This document shows positions 1 to 10,701 of a DNA stretch of 64,000 nucleotides, one piece after another. Numbering within the stretch: the first letter of the stretch is position 1; each line of letters opens with the position of its first letter. The DNA is taken from positions 558,001 to 622,000 of the forward strand of contig PSQN01000012.1 in the NCBI GenBank assembly GCA_002989075.1, given 5' to 3'. Made by a program: the position numbers and the translations under genes. Below the pieces are notes generated by a model. The model saw nothing but the letters and a program-made list of their open reading frames with translations, was not told the origin of the DNA and did not search any database. This stretch comes from Arthonia radiata (taxonomy: Eukaryota; Ascomycota; Arthoniomycetes; Arthoniales; Arthoniaceae).

Positions 1-930
1 AGTAACGTACTTTATCTTCTGTCTACTTTATTTAAGCTTCTCTCTACTTTTAGTAATCTGTCTCACCTCTCCTACCTTTTAGTCTCTAGTATACGAGACA
101 CTCTCTATTAAGGTCGACAAGCATACAAGGCAAGTAAGCCTTAGCTCGGTTCTCTTAGCGACCGGCGTTACAACAAGATTAAGCTTTTTGCGTTTCTAGC
201 GCATATAACGTACCTAATGCAACTACTTAACGTATTAGTTTTCTAGATCGAGAAGCACTACTATAAGTAGGAGCTTAATAAGGTAGTTCGAAGCGGCGCA
301 TCGAAGTTTAAAAAGACAGACTTTTTAGATAGGCTTCCTAAGATACGTAAGAATATATTTAAAAAGATAACTATACGCTTAAGCTTTAAAAAGACAGGAA
401 TTTAGCTATTAAACGCCGATAAAGTGCTTAATTAGATACCCAATTTAAGTAAAATATCTAGAAAAGCTACTCTGTAAGGTAAAGAGCCGCCTACAACTCT
501 CTAAACAGGAAGATTGTATAGCCGATTTATTAATAAGATTGTACAAAAAGCTAGAGAGCTTCGAGCTTACTCAAAATTAGCCCTATTTTAGATAAAAATA
601 GAGCAGCTTGCGTATATTAGTAAGCGTATAATTACTAAGAGAGACCTAGTTTAAGATAATCTTAATTTAATTTAATTAGAAGTACGTTAGCGTAAGGAGC
701 TTAAACGCAAGAAGGGAGATAGGCGCTAAATACAGAAGAGTGGCGCTGTTTTAGCTTCCTCTTTAAGAAAGATAGTAAAGAATCGGAATACAGCAGAGAC
801 AGAAAAGAAAGTCGTACGCACTAAGATACGCACAAACTACGGAAAAGGGAAGTTAAAGGCAAGCTCTGAGCCTAAGCTATCAATCGGAGAGTCGATTGTT
901 TAGTTTTAGGAAGCTCTTTGCGGCGTGTAG
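1..930 (+). mobile_element. Decayed pogo/Fot1-like DNA transposon, 3' part
   Basis: This is the C-terminal part of a DDE (pogo/Fot1, Tc1/mariner superfamily) transposase, cut by the window edge. On the + strand from about 165 to 470, one frame reads a hydrophobic stretch ending ITYLMQ followed by LLNVLVF, which corresponds to the family's 'LLQPLDVGVF' block. It continues with KTDFLDRLPKIRKN and SFKKTGI..LLNADKVL, matching the 'FKKTGIxPLNPxxVL' tail. A basic stretch near 700-760 (KKGDRR.IQKSG) fits the usual Lys/Arg-rich C-terminus. The frame is interrupted by many TAG/TAA codons and the DNA is TA-rich, as expected of RIP. The exact right end is not visible; coding resemblance fades by about 900. 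Confident of the family, less so of the boundaries. Confidence 0.72.
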
Positions 931-979
931 GTGAAATATATGGGATCGATCTCGGGTATGCGACCATTTCGGGTATGCG

Positions 980-1007
980 TCGGGTACTAGCTTATGCTAG
1001 TACCCGA
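980..1007. repeat. Perfect 12-bp inverted repeat (hairpin)
   Basis: Arms TCGGGTACTAGC (980-991) and GCTAGTACCCGA (996-1007) pair perfectly around a TTAT loop. It lies just right of the decayed transposase, next to two copies of CGGGTATGCG (about 949-979). It could be a relic of the element's end or an independent hairpin; no poly-U tract follows. Confidence 0.7.
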
Positions 1008-1627
1008 CAAATGAGGAATCCCGAAGCGGCTTAGCGTAGGGATTTATGTCCGATAGGACCGAGTGAGGAGGGTACGGATAGTATAGACATCTCCCCCAGA
1101 CAGTCTGAGATATCTTGAGCACTCTTTGCAAGCCACATGTGTCGGGAAAGGTCAGTTATAGCCAGCAGCATAATACTTGGCCTTTCCAGCCACTGTTTTT
1201 GGTGGCTGCGTAGAATGAGGGGGCCAAAAAAGTACCGAGGGGATGAAGTCATTGTGATTGCTGATTAGCAAACAGCCGTCAAGGCGCGTCTTCTTCAAGC
1301 TCGTGTCTTCGTTCATTCGCTTCATTGAGGCTTCATCGTTTGGTAGATGCTGTCTTACACTGACCTTCTTGATTGCTCTGGCGCAGGCTGAAACTCCATG
1401 CTCCTGGTCTCACATTCAGAGCAGCACAGCGACAGCTTTGACCACTGATTCTAGCCAACAATCAACTTACGGCCGCACGAGGCAACCACCATTAACCTTA
1501 TTCAGCGCCTCACAGCCGCCCTCACATCCATCATAGGCCGCAAACGCAAGCCTCATAAATCTGAGCGCCTCACCACCCTGTAAATCTCCCACCTCATCCG
1601 GACGACCATCCTCTACCCGACCACACC
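1008..1627. other. Intergenic, upstream of HST2
   Basis: There is no supportable gene here. Base composition returns to normal fungal levels at about 1040, marking the edge of the RIP-affected transposon. The last 200 bases before the ATG at 1628 are C/T- and CA-rich, as in many fungal promoters. Confidence 0.5.
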
Positions 1628-2803
1628 ATGGGCGCCGAAGAGTCTCGAGAACTGCCACCAGAGGTGCCACCGACTACCCTCCAATCTCGTGACCTGAAAG
1701 GCGTCGGCAAATACCTCCAGGATGGAAAAGCGCACAAGATCGTCGTCATGTCCGGCGCAGGCATCTCCACATCTGCAGGCATCCCTGACTTCCGCTCTCC
1801 TGGCACCGGCCTATATGCGAATTTAGCGCGCCTGAAGCTGCCCTATGCGGAGGCTGTCTTTGATATCAGCTACTTCAGACGAAACCCAACTCCATTCTAC
1901 ACGCTCGCCAACGAGCTGTACCCAGGCAAATACAAGCCTACAATAGCGCATGCTTTCGTACGGCTACTGCATGACAAGGGGCTACTATTAAAGCATTTCA
2001 CGCAGAACATCGACTGTCTTGACCGGGAGGCCGGCGTGCCGGATAGCAACATCGTTGAGGCGCACGGGAGCTTTGCAAAACAGGCGTGCATTGATTGCAA
2101 TGCTCCATATCCGGAGGACGAGATGCGCGAGCATATAAAGAATGAGGACATCCCACACTGCAAGGAATGCGGCGGGCTCGCCAAACCTGGGATCGTCTTC
2201 TTCGGCGAATCACTACCCAGCGAATTCTTCGCGAGCATGGATGTACCGGCGCAGGCCGATTTGGTCATTATCATGGGGACAAGTCTGACGGTGCATCCAT
2301 TTGCAAATCTGCCGGCCATGGCCGCAGATGGTGTTCCTAGGGTGTTACTTAACCTTGAGCGCGTTGGTGGCATAGGGAGCCGGCCTAACGATGTGCTTTT
2401 GCTCGGTGATTGTGATGACGGCATCTGTAAGATCGCAAAGGCATGTGGATGGTTGGACGAGCTAGTAGACGTGTGGAAGGGCGTTGGTGGGGAGGTAAAG
2501 GAGGGCCATCCCGCGTTCCAGAAGGCGGGCGCAGCCGAAAAGGGATGGGAGACGGAAGAAGAGCAGCCCAGCAAGGACAAGGATCAAGCTGTGGCAGATG
2601 AAGTTGAAAAGCTCACCAAGGACGTCGAGAAGAGCTTGAAGCTAAGCGCGAAGCATGATCAGGACGCTAGAGAAGCCATTGGAGATTCTGATAGACGCAA
2701 AGAGCTGGAGACGGACAAGAAAGGTGAGGGAGGCTTAGACCACGTCTTTCCACATATCGAGAAGGATGCTACGAAGGACGTGAAGAAGGACTCGTCGTTA
2801 TGA
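1628..2803 (+). CDS. HST2: Sir2-family NAD-dependent protein deacetylase (Hst2/SIRT2 type)
   Basis: A class I sirtuin that removes acetyl groups from lysines using NAD+, in yeast mainly cytoplasmic with a role in silencing and H4K16 deacetylation. It is a single exon of 391 residues. The Sir2 core runs from about residue 25 to 290. The NAD-binding GAGISTSAGIPDFRSP is at 43-58, the QNID motif at 126-129, and the catalytic His (EAHGSF) at 146. The zinc site uses Cys154, Cys157, Cys178 and Cys181, and GTSLTVHPF follows in the Rossmann part. The order and spacing match Hst2/SIRT2 rather than Sir2/Hst1, which carry long N-terminal regions. The last 100 residues are Lys/Glu-rich and look disordered. 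The ATG at 1628 is preceded by a favourable CACC context and is the first Met before the conserved domain. Confidence 0.93.
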   Translation: MGAEESRELPPEVPPTTLQSRDLKGVGKYLQDGKAHKIVVMSGAGISTSAGIPDFRSPGTGLYANLARLKLPYAEAVFDISYFRRNPTPFYTLANELYPGKYKPTIAHAFVRLLHDKGLLLKHFTQNIDCLDREAGVPDSNIVEAHGSFAKQACIDCNAPYPEDEMREHIKNEDIPHCKECGGLAKPGIVFFGESLPSEFFASMDVPAQADLVIIMGTSLTVHPFANLPAMAADGVPRVLLNLERVGGIGSRPNDVLLLGDCDDGICKIAKACGWLDELVDVWKGVGGEVKEGHPAFQKAGAAEKGWETEEEQPSKDKDQAVADEVEKLTKDVEKSLKLSAKHDQDAREAIGDSDRRKELETDKKGEGGLDHVFPHIEKDATKDVKKDSSL

Positions 2804-3317
2804 CCGTGACGCATCTATGAGGATATGGAAACGACACGAATATAGATACCCGATAATCTCTTGTACACCACCCCATTACTTCTTCTGCTCCGCCCTCGTT
2901 TCATGCGACTTGAAACAAACGACGGTCTGTTATGTTGACTGCGCTATAGCTGAACTCATATCATCTTAGTAATGCCAATAGTAAATAAAAACCTTTGAAA
3001 CTCGCGTGGTTGCTCCAAACCCTGCCAGATGCATCACTTCCACGACGTGATGTGGTCTGATCCTTATCGGAAAGATTGCAAAATCCACGGCAAATGAAAA
3101 ACGTGCTCAAAGACTTGAGGTCATTATTTTGTTGAAAACGAATCAACATATGTCAAGATCGTGAGCACCTCCAAATATCTGCCACCCGCGCACCGACCAC
3201 CAGCCGGAGGCCGCAAGCGCGGATACACAGGTAAACGGAAATCTGAAAAGGCGTCTCACCGCTCAGGAATAGTATCAGAGCATACAGCAAAACCGTGAAT
3301 CATCCTCCCAACCCACA
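2804..3317. other. Intergenic, HST2-RMT2
   Basis: Between the HST2 stop and the RMT2 start I see no gene. The short minus-strand open frame at 2961-3149 has no recognisable features. The stretch holds the HST2 3' UTR and the RMT2 promoter. Confidence 0.5.
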
Positions 3318-4982
3318 ATGGACGCCCGCGAAGTCCCAACAGACGATCTCCTCGCCCTCCCCGTCGACACACCCGCCCGTATGCCCTCCTCCACCAGTCC
3401 CTCCAACGATCCAAACTCCGACCAGCCGCCCAACGACCAAAACTCCGTCCAATCGCCAAACATTACATTCACCGATCTCGCCCCTCAACTACCGCCAGAA
3501 CTCGCATCCGCAACCACAGCCATCGACCTCGCCGCGCAAGAAATCCTGCTAGCTTCATCCAGGCATGACGTCGCCACCCTCCGCGGTCTACTGCGTGACT
3601 ATTGGACTGGAACGAGTAGCGCAGCAGCGAACGTGGCGGACGGGGAGACGGGGTATACGCCCCTGCATGCGGCGGTGAGTGGGATGACGGATGAGGCGCT
3701 ACCGGCTGAGCACGCGAGGAATGGTGAGAGGAATGATCCGGTGAATCTTATTAACGGGTCTTCTGCGCCCAGTGATGCGACGGATGGCGCAAGTCGAGCA
3801 ACGGCTGGAGACAACGACGCAAGCGATGAATTGGCCAGAGCAGAAAAGACAGTAAGTCTACTCCTGCAGAACGGCGCCGTGTGGAATGCGCTGGATAAGC
3901 AGGACGAGACGCCGGGGTGTTTGGCGTGGCGGTTGGGGTTGCGGAGGCTGTATGATGTGTTGGTTGATGCGGGGGTGCGGGCGGAGTTGTTGTTTCAGCG
4001 GTTGGATGGGTATGAGGAGATTGTTGAGTTGGAGGGGGAGAATGGTGATGATGCGGCGGGTGGGGGTGAAGTTGATGATGTGGTGGAAATGGCGCAAACG
4101 CAGAGTGAGGGGGTTGAAGGTGAGGTGCAGGGACAAGATCACGACCGAGACGCTACATTTCAGGAGACTAGCATGGACGACCAAAGTAACGCTCCAGGAA
4201 CAGCGGCGCCAGAGGAAGCGGAGGAAGACAACGCCCACTTCCTCTCCACCAAACTAACATTCACATCCCACCGCCTCGTCGACGACCGCGACAATGGCGT
4301 AATGATGGACTGGGAGCGCGGGATCATGGCCAAGACGGTTGACTTGCTCCTCCCCGACCCACCTTCAGGTGGTTTGCCACCGCCCACTCTCACCGGTGAT
4401 GCCCATCCGCCCACCCCTATCGACCCAACGGAAGACGAACCCTTCACCATCCTCAACATCGGCCACGGCATGGGCATAATCGACACGCTCTTCCAGACGC
4501 ACCCGCGGCTCCCAAAGAACACACAGCACCACATCATCGAAGCGCACCCCGACGTCCTCGCCCGCATGCGCTCACCCTCCGGCTTCCTGTCCCAGCATCC
4601 CTCCGTGGTATTACATACCGGCACATGGCAATCCATCCTCCCCACTCTCCTCTCCCAGTCCCTCCAATTCAACGCAATCTACTTCGACACCTACGCGGAA
4701 CCCTACACCTCCTTTCGCGATTTCTTCTCAGAACACGTAATCTCCCTCCTCAAAGAGGACGGTCGCTGGAGTTTCTTCCACGGGTTAGGCGCGGATAGAA
4801 GGGTGTGCTATGATGTGTACACGAAGGTGGTGGAGATGGATCTGTTTGAGGCGGGGTATGATGTTGGGTGGACGGAGGTGGGGGTTGATGAGCGGTTGTT
4901 GATGGAAGCGGGCGAGGGGGTGAGGAGGAGGTATTGGGCTTTGGGGGGGTATCGGTTGCCTGTGTGTGAGTTTGTGGGATGA
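3318..4982 (+). CDS. RMT2: Protein arginine N5-methyltransferase Rmt2 with ankyrin repeats
   Basis: Rmt2 methylates the delta nitrogen of an arginine, in yeast on ribosomal protein L12 (uL11). It is a single exon of 554 residues. An ankyrin region spans about 80-235 (GYTPLHAAVSG near 112-122, then a second repeat with LLLQNGAVWNALDKQDETPG). The methyltransferase domain starts near 310 (FLSTKLTFTSHRLVDDRDNG), with SAM-binding LNIGHGMGIIDTLFQ near 378-392 and EAHPDVLARM after it. Yeast Rmt2 is about 410 residues; the extra length here is a Pro/Ser-rich N-terminus (1-65) and an acidic Glu/Gly/Asp linker (about 250-305). The coding strand swings between C-rich and G-rich blocks twice (see findings). 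The gene converges on the P450 gene; the stops are 318 bases apart. Confidence 0.92.
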   Translation: MDAREVPTDDLLALPVDTPARMPSSTSPSNDPNSDQPPNDQNSVQSPNITFTDLAPQLPPELASATTAIDLAAQEILLASSRHDVATLRGLLRDYWTGTSSAAANVADGETGYTPLHAAVSGMTDEALPAEHARNGERNDPVNLINGSSAPSDATDGASRATAGDNDASDELARAEKTVSLLLQNGAVWNALDKQDETPGCLAWRLGLRRLYDVLVDAGVRAELLFQRLDGYEEIVELEGENGDDAAGGGEVDDVVEMAQTQSEGVEGEVQGQDHDRDATFQETSMDDQSNAPGTAAPEEAEEDNAHFLSTKLTFTSHRLVDDRDNGVMMDWERGIMAKTVDLLLPDPPSGGLPPPTLTGDAHPPTPIDPTEDEPFTILNIGHGMGIIDTLFQTHPRLPKNTQHHIIEAHPDVLARMRSPSGFLSQHPSVVLHTGTWQSILPTLLSQSLQFNAIYFDTYAEPYTSFRDFFSEHVISLLKEDGRWSFFHGLGADRRVCYDVYTKVVEMDLFEAGYDVGWTEVGVDERLLMEAGEGVRRRYWALGGYRLPVCEFVG

Positions 4983-5300
4983 GGGAAGGGGGCATGGAGG
5001 GGGAGGGTGGGAGATGGTGGGAGGGTGGGAGATGGGGTGTACGATGTGCACTCTGAGTATGAAGCAGCCAAGCAGCGACACAGAAAGGAAACCCTCCCAC
5101 CATAACGCGTTGATGTTTCGATCACTCATAGACAGATTCATCACCTCTCTCCCCAGCTGCGAGACAGTCAGCAGAAGCACGTAATGTGGAGTCTTGGACG
5201 TAACAAAGATTCAGACGTATATACAGACATACATAAATCCTAACAATCCAAAGCTACCCAAACATCACCCAAACCCCCTCATAACGCTACACTGTCCCAA
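4983..5300. other. Convergent intergenic region, RMT2/P450
   Basis: Shared 3' region of two convergent genes. The + strand is extremely G-rich to about 5035 (repeats of GGGAGGGTGGGAGATGG), then turns C/A-rich near 5200. No gene or clear hairpin terminator is seen. Confidence 0.5.
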
Positions 5301-7284
5301 TCACTCATAAAACGCAACCCGCACCTCCCGCCCCGGCTGCAACACAATCTCGCTCACCATCCGATCCCGCGCCTGCACCACCTTCTCCACCAGCTCCGGC
5401 TCCTCCGGCTCCCGCCTCAACCACGGCCTCTGATGCCACCATTTCCCGCCGTCGCCCTTTGCACCCCCCACCCCCTCGAAGCCCCCTCTGAGGCCTCGAT
5501 CCGCCATCTTTCCTTCGCTGTCTAACCCGGTACTGATCCCATCGACCCGACCCCCACCACGCATCCCCTCCATCCCGCCCCCGCCACCCACCCCATCCTG
5601 CCTATTCTCCACCCTTGAAAACCTCTGCAAAATCCTCACAACCGTATACCCCATCTCCATCAGCGCGAAATTCTGGCCCACGCAGATCCTTGGCCCGCCG
5701 TTAAACGGGATATACGTCCAGTGCCTCGGCGTCCACTCGTCCCACCGCTTCGGCGCGAACACATCCGGCGGGGGGAACTTCTCGGACACGTCCGGGTAGA
5801 TCTCAGGGGTCAGCTGCATGTAATGCGTGCTATACGCGACGGGGGAATCCTTCAGCACTCCGACGGGCTGGTCGCCGTCCGGTCCGCCACCGTGCGGGAC
5901 CGTGGTATCCTTGAGCGCGACGCGGACGTTGTAGGGCACGACCGGGTACAGCCGCAGGACCTCGTTGAGGGTATGCTGCAGCATCTTCATATTCTTGAGG
6001 TCGTCGTACGAGGGCGCGCGCTCGAAGCCCACGCGCTCGTGGATCTCTCTGCGCAGATCCGCGACGATGGCGGGCGCGCGCGCGAGCTCCCAGAAGAGCC
6101 AGCTGAGGGTGCACGCGGTGGTGTCGCGGCCCGCGAGGAGGACGGCGACGATCTGGTCGCGGAGGACCTTGCGGTCGCGGGTGTAGGCGGCGACGGCGTG
6201 GAGGAAGGTGTAGCCCTCGTCTGTTTTTGTGCGTTTTTCGAGCTCCGCCGGGGGCAGGGAGAGGGCGGCGTCGATGTAGGGGTTGACGAAGGCGTCGAGG
6301 ATGGCGACGTGGTGGCGGAGTTGCTTGCGCGGGAGGAGGTGCTTGAAGGGCCCGACGCGGGCGACGAGGGATTGGAAGTGCTGGATGCGGGCGAAGGAGT
6401 GGGCGAATTGGGATTGGGGGTTGTGGAGGGAGTCGGCGGAGTCGCCGAGGAGGAAGTCGGTGGCGGCGTCGAGGGTGAAGCTGGGGTTGTGTTAGCTTGT
6501 TGGACGTGTACGACTTGTGGCTTGGTATAGTGTACGTTGCACAGGCTATAGGGCGGCAAGACCCGGCGTACTACGTACCGGAAGAAGAGGTCGCGCATGT
6601 CGACGACTTTGCCGTTGCTGCCGAGCATATTGATAAGGACCGCGGAATGGCGCTCGAAGCAGTTGAGGTCGGAAACACGGTCTTTGATGAATTGTGGACG
6701 GATCAGCTGGCGGGAGTCGTGCCAGGCCTTGCCGTCGGTGCTGAAGATGCCTGTTGGAACTGTTAGCGTCGCGTCCACGCGGTCGCGTCCATGTCGGAGT
6801 GAGCATACCATCTCCAAGGAACTCTCTGAAGTCCTTGTTGAACTCGGTGCCCTTCCCAAAGTCGTTGAACTGTGCAGCCAAGATAGTCTTGATGTTCTCC
6901 GGGTCTGCCGTTATGATGATGCGCTCGTGCGCGACTCGACTCTCGATGGTATACGGGTTCTTGGGGTTGCCCCATCTTATGAAGTTTTGATGCCAAAAAT
7001 GTATGTTGTCATCTGTGGACATGTGTCGAACGCCATCTATCACGAAGCCAATGCCTGGTACGCTGTGTTAGCTTTCAACGAGCCGTACGCAGATCAAAAG
7101 GCCAGCACGTACCGAACGGAATCCATGATCGAACCCGTGGAGCATGTCCACCTAGTCGCCGGATCTTGACCTCTTCATGGACGCGAGTGCCAACCCACCA
7201 GGACAGGAAAGCAAGAAAGAGCAAGGAGATGATAGGTCTATCGAAGAGCAATGACTGCAAAACGTCGAGCATACTGACGGACAA
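5301..7284 (-). CDS. Cytochrome P450, CYP52-like (fatty acid/alkane omega-hydroxylase type)
   Basis: An ER-anchored haem monooxygenase. Relatives in the CYP52 group hydroxylate n-alkanes and fatty acids. I place four exons at 7284-7113, 7054-6809, 6750-6579 and 6480-5301, with introns of 58, 58 and 98 nt. The frame stays open across all joints, giving 589 residues. The N-terminus has a membrane anchor (SLLFLAFLSWW). AGRDTT (I helix) lies near residue 313, ExxR (NEVLR) near 368, and the haem loop FNGGPRICVGQNF near 457-469, where the Cys is the iron ligand. Family members are usually 500-530 residues. The surplus is a Gly/Met/Arg-rich insert of about 75 residues between RFSRVE and the final strand LQPGREVRVAF, beyond the haem loop. 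An unspliced intron there is possible but would be unusually long. The exact CYP family needs a search. Confidence 0.88.
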
Positions 7285-8085
7285 ATCTGGTGGCTAGGGA
7301 ATCGTCTTCACTTCGAGTAATATGCCAAATGCGGGGTGGGCGTCTCTTATATCACTCCTACACTGAGGTGGGGAGATGTAGCATTGGGGGGAAATCCACA
7401 GGCGAGCAACCAAGAACGGTAAAGAAACTGCGCTGCGGCGAAATGCACACGCCGACGGACCTAAATGCATATTGCCATGGGGAAGTGCATGCTGTTGCTC
7501 CAGACTGCAGAGGCTCTGGCATGTTGGAAACAGCTGACATGAAGCTAGTCCCGCAACCAGAGTGTCGTGCAACAGCCGAGCGGGTGAGACTTAAGCCGGT
7601 CATAATGTTCAGATGAATGACTCGAAGTCGGATCTTTAACGATGAAATCAGAGCGAGGCTCGCCGTCTGTTTAGCGGTAAAGATATAGCCAATAGACCGT
7701 GGGTAATGGAAGGAATACCCCGCAGCAATCAATAATATCGTCCGGGGAGGCCCAGACATTCAAGGACGCTACTGCGGGGACGCGATGATTCCCCACACAC
7801 CTTATATCCGGCACACATCACGATCATGTGCTGCTTCTGGCAGTTTCTTGACGAGTGAGCTCTCCTTGCACAGGTGCGTTACACAACATGGTAAAGCTCG
7901 CAGCCTAAACTATTTCTCTGGATCAATTAGGCCAGAGACCGTGAATGCGAACGTGAAGGAGCCCAGCCGCCAACCTCAAACCCAACTTTCATCCAAAAGG
8001 CCTCCTCTTCCTCTTGCTTGCCGCCATCTCTGTTTAGTGCTTACGACGACTCCTTCTCGCAAGCCCAAGCGACACAACCGCATCT
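7285..8085. other. Intergenic, P450 promoter side
   Basis: This holds the P450 promoter (on the minus strand, a TATAAG-like box lies about 60 bases upstream of the ATG, near 7345) and the downstream region of the GH20 gene. Short open frames on both strands overlap each other and show no conserved features. I see no gene. Confidence 0.45.
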
Positions 8086-9994
8086 CTAATCCGGCTGCGT
8101 GCACTGTGTCCCATTCTGCGTACAGAAAGGCATCTGTATCGTCGCTGCTTGCACTCCTCTTGCAACCAACCGTTCTCTCATCTCGCTCAGCCGGGGCGCG
8201 GCCGTCACTTGACTCCTGTTTTGCCCTGTCGCCGGGTCCTTCGCGCCGCTCCAGAGCACCTCGCCCGCCGCTGCCAGTCTGGGCCAGATGATCCCGTCAA
8301 TGCTGATGCCGTCGGACTGCTCGCTCCAGATTGACGCCTCTCCGCCGAGCACCATGTTCGCTTGTTCTGGAGGCACGCCTGAAAGCGGGTCGTACGAATA
8401 CATGAGACGCCAGTTCTTGAAGGGCGCGCAGTAGTCTGAGTAGGGGAAGTATTTCTGTGAGATAGGACCAGGCTCAAAATTGACCCATTGTCCATGACCG
8501 CAGTCGAGGTACCAATAGTCGTAGTTGCCCGCGATGGCTTTGTGGCCGGATTGCACGATCTGTTGGACAGCCTGATCACTTTGCCAAGACTGTATTAAGA
8601 CGTCGTCCGGGATGGTGAGGTTGTAGGTAAGAAGGAGCTCTTCCCAGACGACTTGCGTCAGACCGGCCGATGTGATATTTTCGTGGATGTAGTCGAAGAA
8701 TTTCTGGAGAAGCGGCTGAAGTACGGCGGTGTCGTTAGTTCCGACTGTCGGATCAAACTCGTAGGCGGCGAATTTGACCTCGTCACCGCCTGTGTGGAAG
8801 TAGGCGTTGTTTTGTGAGACTCGTGGAAGGAGGTCACTGAATAGCTTGTCAAGAAAAGCGTATACTTCCGTGTTGTTGAGTTGAAGCGTGCCGCAGGGAG
8901 GCTCTGCGCAATATGTAGGCCAGTCTGGCTGGGTGTTGAATGCGGCTATTAGCTCTGGATGGCTGAAAGCGATTGAGGACGTGTGACCTAGCGTTCACAT
9001 TAATTTATAAGCTTGATCTCGGTGGCGATTGGCCTACCTGGCATGTCAATTTCCAGGAACACTTCAACGCCGCGAGAAGCGCCATAATGTTGCAGGTCCT
9101 GCAATTGTTCTGGCGTATATACCTGTCCTGGTGCGTATGCGCCCTTATCAGATAGTTCAGGCATAGCAGGTATTACCAAGGGCCACGCCTGCCCATCAGT
9201 GATATGCACGTGGAGCCTGTTGAACTTGTTATATGCGAGTGCATCGATGGTACGGAGGATGTCTTTGACCTCATAGTATGTGCGAGTAACGTCCATGTTC
9301 AGTCCACGATGCACGAAGACAGGCTTATCATCGATCTGGACAGGCGCAGTGGTCATGTACGCACCGCCTTGAGAGTGGGCATAAAAGAGCTGCGTCAGAG
9401 TGTTGAGTCCGTATGCGACACCAATGGCAGTGGGAGCAGTAATGGTGACCTGGCCATAAATGGTGATTGATAGGGAATAGCTTTCATCGATCTGCCCGTC
9501 CGTAGGGTGCGAAATGTTCGCCGTAGCCTGCGCATCGCCGGTGGTCGTTAAGACGATCGAGCTGATGGTGGTCCCATCTGGTTGAGGTTCGAAGTTTGAA
9601 TTTCTAGGGTGAAACTTCCATGGAATGAAGTTCTTGCTGAAGAGCGTGTCTTTGGTCTCGGTGATAGCAGTCTGGATAGTGTCGCTCGACGCTGGGTCGC
9701 CCTCACTGCCACCAACATTTCCATATGAGCTTGGAGTCTTGAAGCAGGACACGCCGTCAGTCAAAAGGACCTGTCCCTGAAGTCCACATCCTATGCTTAC
9801 ACCTCCGCCACCCTCGTAATTGATCGCTACATCAGGGCTTATGAACAAAACTTGATCGCCAGTTTGTACCTCCACCCATGGCGTTAGCAGATCTCTGTGC
9901 CACCTCAGATAGCGCCACTCACCTGCGACGGGACGGGCCATAGTGCATGAACGATATTGATGAGAGAGATGATTGGAATAATAATGTTCCTCAT
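8086..9994 (-). CDS. Secreted beta-N-acetylhexosaminidase, GH20
   Basis: This enzyme removes terminal N-acetylglucosamine from chitin oligomers and finishes chitin breakdown with chitinases outside the cell or in the wall. I read three exons at 9994-9923, 9869-9038 and 8987-8086, with introns of 53 and 50 nt, giving 601 residues. The first exon encodes a 24-residue start with signal peptide (MRNIIIPIISLINIVHA) running into LWPVPSQ, the usual first motif of fungal hexosaminidases. This is why I prefer 9994 over an upstream in-frame start at 10028. A GH20b-like domain precedes the barrel. HRGLNMDVTRTYY and HVHITDGQAWP mark the barrel entry. HTGGDE carries the catalytic Asp370-Glu371 pair. WSEQSDG and the Trp-rich end close the site. 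It sits next to a Crh-type GH16 on the same strand, so both neighbours act on wall chitin. Confidence 0.93.
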
Positions 9995-10701
9995 GATCGC
10001 ATGTCCTACCTTCCCCAACGACGTCCAAAACCCGCGGGGTCCGCGGCTCTAATACTCAGGCAGCGCTCCTCCTAGAATACCTCACGCCTTCCAGAGTGAC
10101 TGCTGACCCTCATGCTGGAATCCTCCCATGACGGCTCGGAGGCAGTGGCCGAGCAAGGAGGCTCCTCCTCGAAACCGTCATCATGTAGAAACTCTCCAAT
10201 GATCAGCGTTTTAGTGTGCTTGCAGGGTCAAGCTCGACCTGCTGGTTCCGCCTGAAAAGGGAGTTGCTTAGTGTAACCTTGTCTAGATGGTCAGCTGGCT
10301 TGAGGACATTCCTGTCGCTTTTGTGGAGGTTGTGCTGGTGCAAGGAGGAGCAATACATGGATTTCGCAACGGATCCGATGCGAGGACACGCCAAGCGAGG
10401 AAGGATCTGAGGGTGTGCGGGGGCCACCCGCTGGCACATTGGAAAAATTGATACACCACAAACAGACAATGCGTGTTTCACGTATGAATAAGCTGACAGA
10501 GTCAGCCTCATTAATTAGAATCTAGTCTATGTCATTGTTCTTCATGTCTATGCTCCGTGTGTGGAATACATCCCAGGTATTCAGAGTCGCTAAAACGCAG
10601 CAGTTGATGTCGGCCACCGACCTCCGTGGTATATCCAACAGTGTTCCCAAAACCATCGCTATGCAAAAACAAGCCGTGCTGACCCGGTATTGAGTCAAAT
10701 C
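9995..10701. other. Intergenic, GH20-Crh
   Basis: Promoter of the GH20 gene and 3' region of the Crh gene. The minus-strand open frame at 10203-10511 and its + strand shadow show no recognisable domain. An imperfect inverted repeat around GAGGAGCCTCC lies near 10060-10170. I see no gene. Confidence 0.45.

Noticed and set aside
5721-6530. 269-codon + strand open frame antisense to the P450
   Set aside because: Shadow of the P450 coding exon in a skewed, GC-rich stretch; Gly/Val/Glu-rich with no motif.
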